A stretch of DNA of 64,000 nt from Bacillus_BD sp963765265 (GTDB lineage: Bacteria > Bacillota > Bacilli > Bacillales > Cytobacillaceae): contig CAVXVN010000003.1 in NCBI GenBank assembly GCA_963765265.1, positions 1 through 64,000 of the forward strand, given 5' to 3'. This document shows positions 46,598 through 57,102 of this stretch, piece by piece. Made by a program: the position numbers and the translations under genes. The notes below the pieces were generated by a model that saw only the letters and a program-made list of their open reading frames with translations, was not told the origin of the DNA and ran no database searches. The number at the start of each line of letters is the position of its first letter. Positions within the stretch are counted from its first letter, which is position 1.

Positions 46598-48230
46598 ATG
46601 AAATATTTCTCCCTCTATAGAATATTCACCATTGTGTGGATGGCAGTAAGAATTTTTATAGAAATTATTTTGTTTAAAAGAAGACATCACAAGAATTGGA
46701 CAGATCAAATAGATAAAAAGTGGGAGGCTATGCTCAGAGAGCAGGCTCGTCGTTATAAGAAGCAAGCTTTACATTTGGAAGGAGTCATGATTAAACTCGG
46801 TCAGTATTTAAGCACACGCAAAGATATGATTCCATACTGCATACATTATAGAGTTAGAAGATTTGCTTGATCAAGTGCCTCCTGTCCCATGGGAGAAATC
46901 GAAAAAAATTCTAGAAGAGGGATGGCAGAAGCCGTATCGTGAAGTGCTTCACGAAATAAGTCCGGACCCGATTGCCTCTGCTTCCATTGGTGAAGTATAT
47001 CGAGGCGTTTTACATTCAGGTGAGGTAGTGGCGATCAAAATTCAACGCCCTAAAATAGGGGATATTATTTATAGCGATTTTAGAGCCGTTAAAATCGTTT
47101 TATGGCTTGCTAAACGTTTTACAAAATTAGAAAATTCAATGGATCTTTCCTTATTTTATAGAGAGTTTGTGAGAACGATTGGAAATGAATTGAATTTTGA
47201 ACTAGAGCTGGAAAATGGTCATTATTTTCAAGAGAAATATAAAGATTTCGCTGGAATTGAAATTCCCAATTACTACCCAGAACTTTCAACAAAAAAGGTC
47301 TTGGTGATGGAGTGGATGGAAGGCACAAGAGTAACAGATTTAGACTTTTTGGAAAAGCATCAGATTGATCGATATAAATTAGGAAATGTTTTGATTGAAT
47401 GTTTCCTTGGACAGCTTCTTGAGGAAGGGAAATTCCATGCTGATCCCCACCCAGGAAATATTATGGTGAAATCGGATGGTACCATCGTTTTGATTGATTT
47501 TGGAATGGTAGGGGTAATAAAGAGACAGGATGCCATGCATATCCGTGATATTGTAATCGGCATCTTTTTGAAAGACTATGGGAAAGTTGTCGATGCCATT
47601 GAAGGCATGAGATTTTTACTTCCAAATGCTGATAAACAAGAAATTGAACGATTGATTAAATTATTGGTTGATGCTTATAGTGATGAGGGCATAAAGTCTA
47701 AAGATTCCAAAGTTGCTGAGGACATTATGACCGATATTGAGAAGTTGGTGAACAATCAGCCTATTCAGCTTCCAAGTGAGTATGCCTTTTTAGGACGTGC
47801 TATATCAACATTCATTGGTATTTTATATAGTTTAGATCCTAAGATGGATTTATTAGCAATGTGTAAGCCGATTGTAACGAAATGGTTAAAGGGCAATAAA
47901 GAAAGCACAAAAGAGACCGTAATAAATGTTCTTAAGTCTTCTCTGACACCACTTATTTCACTGCCCAATCAGATTCAGCAAGCATTGGAAGAGCCAAGAA
48001 AGTATCGGGAATGGCAAGAAGTCAGCCAAAAGTTGGCTATGAAACATGAAATGGTTGTTTCCAGGAAGAGGGATGCCTTTTTACTTTGTCTTCTTAGCAT
48101 TGTTTTTATTTACATAAGCTACTATTTTAATCAACCCTATTTACTTTATGGAAGTTGTGGTCTTTTATTTGTCAGTCTTGGCTATTATCTAAAAATGTTA
48201 AAAAACCATCGTAAACTTTGTAAAAAGTAG
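46598..48230 (+). pseudogene. ABC1/UbiB family atypical kinase, frame broken
   Basis: About 545 residues after joining frames. Shows the ABC1 hallmarks: the KxGQ motif in GVMIKLGQYLSTR near residue 68, the Ala-rich loop PIASASIGEVYRG, VAIKIQRP, FHADPHPGNIMV and LIDFGMVG; two C-terminal membrane helices (FLLCLLSIVFIYISYYF, LLYGSCGLLFVSLGYYL). UbiB-type proteins support isoprenoid quinone or lipid metabolism through ATPase activity. One +1 shift near 46845 follows STRKDMIP. AAGGGG precedes the ATG. Close to the quinol oxidase operon on the same strand, but a strong terminator separates them. Confidence 0.9.
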
Positions 48231-48238
48231 TCAGATAG

Positions 48239-48288
48239 AGCTTTATCTCGTAAAGGTGAAGAACACTTTTACGAGATAAAGTTTTTTT
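48239..48288 (+). terminator. terminator of the ABC1 kinase gene
   Basis: CTTTATCTCGTAAAGGTG and CACTTTTACGAGATAAAG pair and are followed by seven T's. Confidence 0.9.
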
Positions 48289-48437
48289 GAATAAAAGGAT
48301 TTCCTTTTTTTAGATTTTTCTGTTTTAATGAGTATAAAAGAAATAATATTAAAATATTATTTTTGATATGATAGAATCATCCTAGTATTTGTTGTCTCCA
48401 AACAATTGAAAAGGCTTTCTAAAACGAGGTGCGCAAA

Positions 48438-48512
48438 ATGAAAGGATTTCAGGGATGGAGAATGGGAGAGGGGTGTTTATGTTTAGGGATTAATTGTAAA
48501 AAAAAACCTTAA
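48438..48512 (+). CDS. possible 24-residue Cys-containing peptide
   Basis: ATG 48438 follows an ACGAGGTGCGC ribosome-binding-like sequence and opens a 24-codon frame ending GEGCLCLGINCKKKP, with three Cys. It lies between the ABC1 kinase terminator and the qox operon, after a TATGAT-type -10 near 48367. No known family. Coding is possible but unproven; the next ~260 bases to qoxA hold no other frame of note. Confidence 0.35.
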   Translation: MKGFQGWRMGEGCLCLGINCKKKP

Positions 48513-48773
48513 CAAATTTGTCACAATTGCGGTATGAAGACCATGTTATTATCGTGGTAATATTATTAATGTGAGTAATGAGCTTGATATTTCATTATTA
48601 GTAGTAAATGGTTTATTTGTCGAAAGAAAAGTTTGAAAAATGACATGTTTCAGAATTTGGAATGCTTATAGATATAAACTTTGTAAATTAAATACATAGT
48701 ATGCTAGAGCATTTCGCGCAATTAACTATTTTAATCATAATTTTTTATTATTTTAATAGAAAGGGGTATTTAT

Positions 48774-49705
48774 ATGAAATTAAAGTGGGCATTATTTACG
48801 TCAATTCTAACTATTATGGCTGTACTTACTGGATGTGAACCAGTCATGGTATTAGATCCAAAAGGACCACAAGCTGAAAGACAAGCAAGTGATATCATGT
48901 TATCAATTGGAATTATGTCGTTTATCGTTATCGTTGTTTTTGCAATTTTAGTATTTGTGTTAATTAAGTATCGTGCTTCTAAACAAAGTCCAGATTATGA
49001 ACCACCTCATATTGAAGGGAATTTCTGGGTTGAAGTAATTTGTGTGGGAGTTCCAGTATTAATTGTTGCGTATTTTTCATTTGTATCTGTTCAAAGTAAC
49101 TACATTGTTGAAGCAACACCAGCAAGGGTATGAGGATCAAGAGCCATTAGTGATTTATGCTTCATCATCAAACTGGAAATGGCATTTTAGTTATCCAGAG
49201 GAAAATATTGAAACCGTTAACTACTTATATATTCCAGCAGATCGACCAATTGAATTTAGACTTTATTCATATGGACCTATCACTAGTTTCTGGATTCCAC
49301 AGCTTGGCGGACAGAAATATGCGATGTCTGACATGATTAACACGCTACACTTAGCAGCTGACGAACCAGGTGAACTAATGGGACGAAATGCAAACTTTAG
49401 TGGGAAAGGATTTGCTGAAAATACATTTCCAGTTGAAGTACTGTCACAAGATGAATTTGATGAATGGGTAGAAGAAGTGAAAGAAACAGCTAAACCTATT
49501 ACAGAAGAAAAATTTCATGAGTTATTAGAACCAGGTCATCTTGGACAGATCTACTTATACTGGAACTCATTTAGAGTTTATGCCTCCTCCAGGTGAACAC
49601 AGTGAACATAATCAAGCGTCAACTGATTCTGAGATCAAATCGGATTCATCAGAATGCATGAATGATATGAATCACATGATGCAAATGGAACATAGCAATC
49701 ATTAA
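48774..49705 (+). pseudogene. qoxA: aa3-type quinol oxidase subunit II, frame broken
   Basis: About 310 residues after joining frames. Lipoprotein-type start (LTIMAVLTGCEPVMVL), two membrane helices, then a cupredoxin-like domain. WKWHFSYPEENIETVNYLY, YGPITSFWIPQLGGQKYAMS and the lack of the CuA Cys/His ligands identify a quinol oxidase and not a cytochrome c oxidase. The C-terminal tail is His/Met-rich (MNDMNHMMQMEHSNH). +1 shifts near 49130 and 49572. ATG with GAAAGGGG upstream. First gene of qoxABCD. Confidence 0.93.
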
Positions 49706-49797
49706 GAATGAATGAATACTTAATTTTAAACAGTTTTAAGTAAAATAGCTAGTTTTATGTGACGAATAATATATTTCTCGAAAGGAGTCATAAAAGG

Positions 49798-51756
49798 ATG
49801 GAATTTTTCGAACGTTTTGCCATACCACATCCAAGTCCTGCGATATACGCATCAATGGTCGCTATTGGTCTTACATTGATTGCGATTATTGTTGGGTTAA
49901 CCTATTTTAAAAAATGGGGCTATTTATGGCGTGAATGGTTAACAACGGTTGACCATAAACGTATTGGTATTATGTATTTAATATCTGCATTATTGATGCT
50001 ATTCCGCGGTGGTGTTGATGCGATTATGATGCGTGCACAACTTGCTGTACCAGATAATACGTTGCTAGATGCACAGCACTATAATGAAATTTTTACAACA
50101 CACGGGATTGTAATGATCATGTTTATGGCAATGCCATTCATTTTTGGCATTCATGAACTATCTTGTTCCATTACAAATTGGAGCTCGTGATGTTGCTTTT
50201 CCACGATTAAATGCAATAAGTTTCTGGTTATTCTTTATGGGAGCGATGTTATTTAACATCTCTTTCGTTATTGGTGGTTCACCTGATGCAGGTTGGACTT
50301 CTTATTTCCCACTTGCAGGTACATGAATTTAGTGAATCTGTAGGAACGAATTATTATATGTTAGCTATTCAAATATCTGGTCTTGGTATCATTAATGACG
50401 GGTATTAACTATGATTACAACGATTATGAAAATGAGAGCACCTGGTATGACATTAATGAAAATGCCAATGTTTACATGGTCTACTTTAGTTGCTAACCTA
50501 ATTATTGTTACTGTATTCCCTGTATTAACAGTAGCTTTAGCAATGGGAACAATGGATCGACTATTTGGAACACACTTCTTTACTATGGATAATGGCGGTA
50601 TGGATATGCTTTGGGCGAACCTTTTCTGGGTTTGGGGACATCCTGAAGTGTATATCTTAATTTTGCCTGCCTTTGGTATTTATAGTGAGATTATTTCAAC
50701 ATTCTCAAGCCGTAATTTATATGGTTATAAATCAATGGTTGGTTCCATGGTGCTTATCTCAGTTCTTTCATGTTTAGTATGGGCTCACCATTTCTTTACA
50801 ATGGGTCAAGGGGCACTATCAAACAGTATTCTTCTCGATTACAACAATGGCAATTGCCGTTCCGACTGGGGTTAAGATATTTAACTGGTTATTCACGATG
50901 TGGAAAGGAAAGATTCGCTTTACTGTACCAATGCTTTATTCTGTAGGTTTTATTCCGCTTTTCACAATCGGTGGGGTTACAGGGGTTATGCTTGCGATGT
51001 CAGCTGCTGACTATCAATACCATAATACAATGTTCTTAGTCGCTCACTTCCATAACACCATTATTCCAGGTGTTGTATATGCGATGCTTGCTGGTCTTAC
51101 GTTACTATTGGCCAAAAATGTTTGGATTTCATGTTAAATGAAAAAATTGGAAAATGGACATTCTGGCTTTTATCGATCGGCTTCGTCCTTGCATTCTTCC
51201 CAATGTATATTACGGGTCTAGATGGTCAAGCACGTCGTATGTACACATACTCTGAAGCAACTGGTTATGGTGCTATTGAATATGCTTTCATTTGTTGGAG
51301 CAGGTATCATGGCAATTGCGTTCGCTTTAATCGTATACAATGTTTATTACAGCATTCGTTATTCTCCAAGAAATATTGGAAGCGATCCATGGGATGCACG
51401 TTCATTGGAATGGGCTACACATACACCAGTACCAGAATATAACTTTGCGTATTACACCACAAGTAAATTCAAGTCAACCATTCTGGGATGCTAAGAAAAA
51501 TAAACATGTGTTATTCCCAGGTAAATTAGAAGAAATTCATATGCCAAATAACAGTGGTTTACCATTTATTATGAGCTGTATCTTCTTTGTATGGGGCTTT
51601 TCATTTGTATTTGCCATCTGGCCGCTTGTCATTATTTCCACAATCGGAATTTTCGCTTGTATGGCCTATCGTTCATTCGAAAAGGATCACGGACATCATA
51701 TTTCTGTAGAAGAAATTAAAGAGACAGAAGAGAAATTAGGAGGTGCTAAATTATGA
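49798..51756 (+). pseudogene. qoxB: aa3-type quinol oxidase subunit I, frame broken many times
   Basis: About 650 residues when ten frame segments are joined. Catalytic subunit with heme a, heme a3 and CuB. The haem-ligand helix (THGIVMIMFMAMPF), MDMLWANLFWVWGHPEVYIL with the CuB His-Glu-x-x-x-Tyr, HHFFTMGQGALSN and FLVAHFHNTIIPG are all conserved. Frame changes, each +1, lie near 50148, 50322, 50388, 50405, 50835, 51105, 51128, 51275 and 51450. ATG 49798 follows AAAGGAG. Nine identical-direction shifts in an essential, otherwise conserved protein point to sequence error. Confidence 0.93.
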
Positions 51757-52350
51757 AAATAGATCACTCGCAACCTCTTGAATATAGTACGAAGCAAAAT
51801 GATTTAAATATTTTTGGTTTCTGGATTTTCCTTGGTGCAGAAATTATGCTTTTTGCTACACTCTTTACTACTTATTTCGCATTAGCGAATCGTACAGGTA
51901 ATGGTCCTACTGGAGCTGAGATTTTTGAAATTACTCCAGTTCTAATTGAAACCTTTGTCCTTTTAACAAGTAGTTTTATCATTGGACTTGGAATTCATGC
52001 GATGCGTATTGGAAACAAAAAAGCGATGATAACATTCTTTGTCAATCACACTTCTTCTTGGCTTAGTATTCTTAGGTTTTGAAATTTATGAGTTTGTTAC
52101 GTATATCCATGAAGGAGCAACACTTCAAACAAGTGCATTTACAGCGATCCTATTAACAACATTAGGAACACATGGAGCACACGTTACATTTGGTTTATTC
52201 TGGGGAATATCGATTATCCTGCAAGTGAAAAAGCGTGGATTGACTCCTGAAACAGCGAATAAATCCTTTATTTTCTCTCTTTACTGGCATTTCTTAGATG
52301 TAGTCTGGATCTTTATCTTCAGCTTCATCTACTTGAAAGGAATGATGTAA
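51753..52350 (+). pseudogene. qoxC: quinol oxidase subunit III, frame broken
   Basis: About 199 residues after joining frames. Haem-copper oxidase subunit III with FGFWIFLGAEIMLFATLFTT at the N-terminus, GFEIYEFVTYIHEGATLQTS in the middle and SLYWHFLDVVWIFIFSFIY at the end. A +1 shift near 52043 (TTTGTCAATCACAC) breaks the third helix. It overlaps the end of qoxB by four bases with AGGAGG upstream. Confidence 0.93.
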
Positions 52351-52353
52351 AAA

Positions 52354-52635
52354 ATGAAAGAATTATTCCCAGCTAAACAAATTATGGGTTTTGTATTTTC
52401 TTTGCTACTTACGGTAGTAGCTCTAGCAGTATACTTTTTGGACATGTCATTTGGAGCAGGCATGGCAATTCTTCTTATTACAGCGTTCGTCCAAGCACTT
52501 CTTCAGCTCGTTGTATTCATGCATGCTGGTGAAACAAAGGATAAATGGTCTATTTACGGAAGTGTATACTTTATGATATTCATTGCTTTAGTAACTATTT
52601 TCGGTACAATGTTAATCTTCCTTTGGGATATGTAA
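52354..52635 (+). CDS. qoxD: quinol oxidase subunit IV
   Basis: 93 residues with three membrane helices (IMGFVFSLLLTVVALAVYFL, MAILLITAFVQALLQLVVFM and YFMIFIALVTIFGTMLIFLW). The prokaryotic cytochrome oxidase subunit IV family member, stabilising CuB assembly. Intact; starts three bases after qoxC and is followed by a terminator. Confidence 0.93.
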   Translation: MKELFPAKQIMGFVFSLLLTVVALAVYFLDMSFGAGMAILLITAFVQALLQLVVFMHAGETKDKWSIYGSVYFMIFIALVTIFGTMLIFLWDM

Positions 52636-52646
52636 TAGAAATATGT

Positions 52647-52678
52647 AAGAGGGCGTCAATATAGACGCTCTCTTTCTT
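52647..52678 (+). terminator. terminator of the qox operon
   Basis: AAGAGGGCGTC and GACGCTCTCTT pair around six bases. A second small hairpin (CTCGCC/GGCGAG) lies at 52690-52706. Confidence 0.8.
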
Positions 52679-52805
52679 TGCCTTGCAGGCTCGCCAATCG
52701 GCGAGTTTTCTTTATGTGTAGAGCAGTTGCCTAATAGCAGCTGCGTATCAAAAATAGATATGATCGAAATAATCAATACTCTTTGTGTTATGATCACTAT
52801 GATCT

Positions 52806-53033
52806 TTATTTAGCTTTTCTACCTCGAATTTTGGTTACCATTTCTTCTGAAGCTACTAGAAATATTCCCATTACAAAGATAAAAACAGCACCCATAATGG
52901 TTCCAATTCCAATTCCTGTTATATTTCCGTAATCGCTTACAAAAAAACCATATAGAAAAAGAGCGATCCCCAGAATTAGGATACTTCCACCGACATATTT
53001 TGTTGCGTTTAGTATAGGTAAAAATGATTTCAT
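52806..53033 (-). CDS. small two-helix membrane protein
   Basis: 75 residues. Two membrane segments (VGGSILILGIALFLYGFFV and GIGTIMGAVFIFVMGIFLVA) around a short Gly-rich loop, with a basic tail (TKIRGRKAK). ATG 53033 is chosen because AAAGGAGG lies nine bases upstream; the earlier ATG abuts that site. No family recognised. Stand-alone. Confidence 0.65.
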   Translation of the reverse strand: MKSFLPILNATKYVGGSILILGIALFLYGFFVSDYGNITGIGIGTIMGAVFIFVMGIFLVASEEMVTKIRGRKAK

Positions 53034-53190
53034 TTTAATCATCCTCCTTTATATATATATTATTCATAATATTCACAAAATTGTCAATATTACATATTGA
53101 TTTTTATTTTATTTTTGATATATAAATCAGTTTTTCCAAATTTTCATCAAACATTCATTCATTTTTGACACTAAAGTCTTAATAAACGAT

Positions 53191-53227
53191 AAAAAAGAGT
53201 CGTGATTTAAATCACAGACTCTTTTTT
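53191..53227. terminator. terminator of dps
   Basis: AAAAAAGAGTC and GACTCTTTTTT enclose a GTGATTTAAATCAC inner stem, about 40 bases after the dps stop on the minus strand. Confidence 0.87.
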
Positions 53228-53265
53228 GCTTTTAAGATTATAATAAAGGTGAGAACTGTCAGAAA

Positions 53266-53700
53266 TTATTCTCCTAAGTATGCGTTTAACATCCATAAAT
53301 GAGTATCAATTTTTTCGATTAAACCAACAGCAAGGTCATTTGTGATCGTATCATTTTCTGCTTCTGCTAGTTCAGCTAATTGTTTTAAGCTTTCATTGAT
53401 TTGTGTATAGTCTTTTACAAGTGTAGCAACCATATCAGATGCTTTTGTTTCGTTAATTGATTCTTGAATGGATGCAGTTTCTAAGTATTCTTTCATTGTT
53501 GCAATAGGTTCACCTTGAATGGCTAAGAGACGCTCAGCAACTTGATCAACAACAAGTGCAGATTCATCATAAAGTTCCTCGAATTTAGCATGAAGAGTGA
53601 AGAATAAAGGACCTTTCACATACCAGTGGAAACGGTGAAGTTTTGTGTAAAGAACACTCCAGTTAGCGATTTGTAAATTAAGTTCTGATTGAATTGTCAT
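53266..53700 (-). CDS. dps: Dps/MrgA-type ferritin-like protein
   Basis: 144 residues. Dodecameric mini-ferritin that binds iron and protects DNA from peroxide. HRFHWYVKGPLFFTLHAKFE, LYDESALVVDQVAERLLAIQ and EKIDTHLWMLNAYLG carry the conserved ferroxidase His, Asp and Glu. ATG with AAGGAGG upstream. A PerR-like box lies 71 bases before the start, as expected for peroxide control. Confidence 0.94.
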   Translation of the reverse strand: MTIQSELNLQIANWSVLYTKLHRFHWYVKGPLFFTLHAKFEELYDESALVVDQVAERLLAIQGEPIATMKEYLETASIQESINETKASDMVATLVKDYTQINESLKQLAELAEAENDTITNDLAVGLIEKIDTHLWMLNAYLGE

Positions 53701-53770
53701 AAATAGTTCCTCCTTGTAATTAGCTTATATACTTATTATAACAAATTGTTATTTAAAAATCAATACTAAA

Positions 53771-53785
53771 TTATAATTATTTTAA
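53771..53785. promoter_or_regulatory. PerR box upstream of dps
   Basis: TTATAATTATTTTAA matches the PerR consensus TTATAATNATTATAA at all but one position. A second A/T palindrome (TTATAACAAATTGTTA) lies at about 53737-53752. Confidence 0.7.
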
Positions 53786-53800
53786 TTTAAGTATTATTAT

Positions 53801-53832
53801 AAAAAGACTCTGATAATAATCAGAGTCTTTTT
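53801..53832 (-). terminator. terminator of the SEDS gene
   Basis: AAAAAGACTCTGAT and ATCAGAGTCTTTTT pair around four bases, about 30 bases after the stop on the minus strand. Confidence 0.88.
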
Positions 53833-53860
53833 CTTTTTGAATGGAGCCATGATCTCTCTA

Positions 53861-55072
53861 TTAAAAGTTTTTTTCAAAGCCTTTGGAATGCCTTGGGGTG
53901 TAGTGACGGTCTGACGAAAACATATAGTTCCGATGGTGATAATGAATGCTGTAGATGAGTCCCATAGCCAACATATTGCCCATCAGTGAACTTCCTCCAT
54001 AGCTAATAAAAGGAAGCGGAATGCCTGTAATCGGTAATACTTGAATAGTCATTCCAATATTTTGGAATACATGAAAGGTGATCATACTTATGACTCCCAC
54101 ACAAATATAGGTGTTAAAGGGATCGACTGTTTCTAAGGCTGTTTTCGTTAGATGATAGATTAATAGAAAAAATAATCCAATTACCATGCTTGAGCCGATA
54201 AAACCATATTCTTCACCGATTACGCTAAAAATAAAATCGGTATGACTTTCAGGAATATATACCTTGCGTTCACCAAAGCCTTTACCGCTTAGTAAACCAG
54301 ATCCAATTGCCTTTAATGAATTAGAAAGATGATAACCAGCAGCGTTATTTTCTGGATCAAGCCAGGCGTAGATTCGATCAAATTGATAAGGCTTCACACC
54401 CAAATACTTTTCTAGAACTTCTGGAGCCCAAATAACGAAATAAAAAATGATGCTAGCTAATGTAGCGCCAGTTCCGTATAAAGAGAGAATAATCTTCCAT
54501 GAAATACCTGATATGAAGATAAGTCCAGTCATAATGGCAATCATGACGAGTGAGGTCCCTAAATCGGGCTGCATCATGACAAGTGAAATGGGTAGGGCTG
54601 TGACTAGTCCTATTTTAAATAAAAGAATGAAATCTGTTTTGATCGTGTTATTTAAGTGTTTTTCATTATGACGATAGATGGTTATACTTAAGCCCATTAT
54701 TAGAAAGACTTTCATAAACTCGGAGGGCTGGATGGAACCAATGGGTAATTGGAACCAACTTTGTGCTCCATTAATTCTAGGAGTAAAACTTGTAACAGGG
54801 GAAATGGCTAAAATGAGTAATAATAAAATTCCGAATCCATATAAAAACCAAGAGAGTTTTCTAAGTTGATCACTGTCAAAGTGCATGATCACAGCAATAA
54901 TAATGGCACCCACTACATACCAAAAGATTTGCTGTATGAGGAAATTTGTACCTTCATATTGATTTGAAGCTTGTCCGCTATAAATCGCAATACAACTTAC
55001 GAGAAAAAATAAAAATAATAAGAGGGTTAGACTCCAATCAAATTTCTCTGTTACTCTGTCATTTCGATTCAT
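53861..55072 (-). CDS. SEDS peptidoglycan glycosyltransferase (RodA-like)
   Basis: 403 residues, about ten membrane helices. Family marks: FTPRINGAQSWFQLPIGSIQ, PSEFMKVFLIMGL, MMQPDLGTSLVMIAI, SHTDFIFSVIGEEYGFIG with the catalytic Asp region, and PITGIPLPFISYGGSSLMGN near the end. The DTSLKAIGSG-type region (LSNSLKAIGSGLLSGKG) fits RodA over FtsW. RodA polymerises lipid II for cell elongation with a class B PBP. AGGTGTGG precedes the ATG. Stand-alone; it may be a RodA paralogue. Confidence 0.92.
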   Translation of the reverse strand: MNRNDRVTEKFDWSLTLLLFLFFLVSCIAIYSGQASNQYEGTNFLIQQIFWYVVGAIIIAVIMHFDSDQLRKLSWFLYGFGILLLLILAISPVTSFTPRINGAQSWFQLPIGSIQPSEFMKVFLIMGLSITIYRHNEKHLNNTIKTDFILLFKIGLVTALPISLVMMQPDLGTSLVMIAIMTGLIFISGISWKIILSLYGTGATLASIIFYFVIWAPEVLEKYLGVKPYQFDRIYAWLDPENNAAGYHLSNSLKAIGSGLLSGKGFGERKVYIPESHTDFIFSVIGEEYGFIGSSMVIGLFFLLIYHLTKTALETVDPFNTYICVGVISMITFHVFQNIGMTIQVLPITGIPLPFISYGGSSLMGNMLAMGLIYSIHYHHRNYMFSSDRHYTPRHSKGFEKNF

Positions 55073-55220
55073 CTATCCACACCTAATTTCTTCCTTATTT
55101 ACCATTTGTTTAATCCTATCAAAGATAAAAAATTCCGACAATAGATTATACGAATAAGGAAAGGGAAAAGTTTCGCTTTTCAAACGGGGATGAATGGCTC
55201 ATTTTATTATTCATAGGACA

Positions 55221-55262
55221 AAAAAACAAGCACAAATCATGAGTGGATTTGTGCTTGTTTTT
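55221..55262 (-). terminator. terminator of mgtE
   Basis: AAAAACAAGCACAAATC and GATTTGTGCTTGTTTTT pair around seven bases. It touches the mgtE stop codon. Confidence 0.88.
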
Positions 55263-56620
55263 CAAGTCAAATAATGAATAAACGTTGTTGCAATCCCAAA
55301 GTAAATAACCAAGGAAAAGATATCATTCAAAGTGGTAATTAGCGGACCGGAAGCAATAGCAGGATCAATGTTGATTTTATAAAGTAAAATGGGAATAATT
55401 GTACCTGCAAGTGTTCCAATAATCAAAGTTAGAAATAGAGAAGCGCCGACAACAAAGCCAAGAATGGCATTGCCTTGCCACACATAAGCAATGATTGATA
55501 TTAAAACTCCACATGTTAATCCAATAAGGAGGCCAACCCCAAATTCACGTAAAATAAGTTTGTAGATGGTATTCTTATCAATATCATTATAGGAAAGTCC
55601 ACGTACGACAACGGCCAGTGATTGAGTACCTGTATTTCCCGTCATTCCAGAAATCATGGGCATAAAGTAAGCGAGAGCCACTACATCCTTTAAAGTGGCT
55701 TGAAATCCACTAATGATGCTACCAGATATGAGACCAATAAATAAAAGCAAGATAAGCCATGGGAGTCGACGGTAGGCGGCTACAAGGGCTTTCGTATCAA
55801 AATCAATGGCTTTCCCGGATGCGGATAACTTTTCAATATCTTCTGTAGCTTCTCTAATGACAACGTCAATGATATCATCGACCGTTGCGATACCCATTAA
55901 CACATTATCATCGTTCACAACTGGGATGGCAAGAAAGTTATAGCGCTCAATCATTCTGGCTACTTCTTCTTGGTCTGTTTCTACAGAAACCGAAAGAACC
56001 CGTTCATACATAATATCTTTAATTTTTTCGTCAGGTTCAGAAATCAATAAATCTCGATATGAAACAACGCCTACAAGCTTGCGTTCTTGATCAACTACAT
56101 ATAAATAGTTGATGGTTTCAGCAAATTCAACAAAGCTTTTCAGCTTATCCACGGCTTCTTTTACTGTGTCAAAAACTCGAATCCAAACAAATCGATTTGT
56201 CATTAATCGTCCGGCAGTTTCTGGCGGATAATTCATGATGTCCTGAACATATTTGGATTCTTCCTTCTTCATACCTGATAAGAGAGATGCGATTTTTTCT
56301 TGTGATAAATCATCTAATAATGAAGCCAAGTCATCATTATCCATCTCATCTAGAACTTTGTTTTTTCTTTCGATTGCAAGTTTGTTCAAAACATCAAACT
56401 GTTCTTCCTTGCTTAGTTCCTGCATTACATCAGCGATTAAATCAATTTTTAAATGTAATAAAAATCTTATACGATGCTTCTCTGGGAGATCTTCATATAT
56501 TTGGGCGATATCGTATGGCTGTAATTCATCGAGAATGGTATCTAGCTCTTTTTGCTTATTCTCTTTAAGTGCTTTAATAATAAAAAGTGTGATTTGATTT
56601 TCTGTCATATTTTGGATCAT
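55262..56620 (-). CDS. mgtE: magnesium transporter MgtE
   Basis: 452 residues. An N-terminal superhelical domain (residues ~1-125, Asp/Leu-rich repeats such as LDEMDNDDLASLLDDLSQEK), two CBS modules (~130-250) that sense cytosolic Mg2+, a plug helix, then five membrane helices with the hallmark MISGMTGNTGTQSLAVVVRG. Channel-like Mg2+ uptake gated by Mg2+ itself. ATG 56620 follows GGAGAG by eight bases; an in-frame GTG nine bases earlier overlaps that site. No Mg2+ (M-box) riboswitch is seen upstream. Confidence 0.95.
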   Translation of the reverse strand: MIQNMTENQITLFIIKALKENKQKELDTILDELQPYDIAQIYEDLPEKHRIRFLLHLKIDLIADVMQELSKEEQFDVLNKLAIERKNKVLDEMDNDDLASLLDDLSQEKIASLLSGMKKEESKYVQDIMNYPPETAGRLMTNRFVWIRVFDTVKEAVDKLKSFVEFAETINYLYVVDQERKLVGVVSYRDLLISEPDEKIKDIMYERVLSVSVETDQEEVARMIERYNFLAIPVVNDDNVLMGIATVDDIIDVVIREATEDIEKLSASGKAIDFDTKALVAAYRRLPWLILLLFIGLISGSIISGFQATLKDVVALAYFMPMISGMTGNTGTQSLAVVVRGLSYNDIDKNTIYKLILREFGVGLLIGLTCGVLISIIAYVWQGNAILGFVVGASLFLTLIIGTLAGTIIPILLYKINIDPAIASGPLITTLNDIFSLVIYFGIATTFIHYLT

Positions 56621-56807
56621 ACTTTTCACTCTCCTTCCATCGGACTGCGCAAGATGTTTTTCTGAATACGATCCCTCTATTTTCTAATCTATCATGATTA
56701 TTATAATGAAAATGTCTCTCTAAATGAAAGGAAAGTTTCGAAAACATTATGAAATAATCGGGGTATACTATTAGAATGATCATAATAGGATATGCATACA
56801 AGAGGGA

Positions 56808-57019
56808 ATGGGTAAAAAAAATTAATAAAATGGACACATCTTTCTAAAATATTAGTGTTTGTACATTTGTCTATTTTATTAGCAAGTTTGTTGATGGATT
56901 TGCTATTGGCTCATGACAGTGAAATAAATAGTTCAGAGGACTTATGTCGGTTGCTTTACTTTTATGAAATTCAACAATATTATTTAACATATCCAATATT
57001 TAAGTTATTTTCCATTTAA
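56808..57019 (+). pseudogene. small membrane protein, frame broken at an A8 run
   Basis: From ATG 56808 the frame stops at once, but adding one base to the run of eight A's gives about 70 residues: MGKKKLIKWTHLSK, a membrane helix (LVFVHLSILLASLLMDLLL) and a tail ending YYLTYPIFKLFSI. The open frame downstream of the run (56816-57019) lacks a start of its own. A -1 error in an A9 run, or slippage on it, would explain this. No family recognised. It precedes the unknown gene at 57103 on the same strand. Confidence 0.4.
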
Positions 57020-57102
57020 TTTGCTATTATTAAGACAGAAGTAGTGGTACATAGGGAGCTACTGTATGCATTACACTTTATTATGTGTTCGGAGGTTTCA
57101 CC

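Noticed and set aside
48510..48560. Rex-type redox box before qoxA
   Set aside because: TTTGTCACAATTG resembles only part of a Rex site and lacks the symmetric TTGTGA/TCACAA arms.
49798..51756. Programmed +1 frameshifting in qoxB
   Set aside because: Nine sites in one gene, no common slippery sequence or stop-codon context, and the same kind of change occurs in many unrelated genes and in a non-coding palindrome.
56630..56807. Mg2+ (M-box) riboswitch upstream of mgtE
   Set aside because: None of the conserved M-box segments is present; the region is plain AT-rich DNA.
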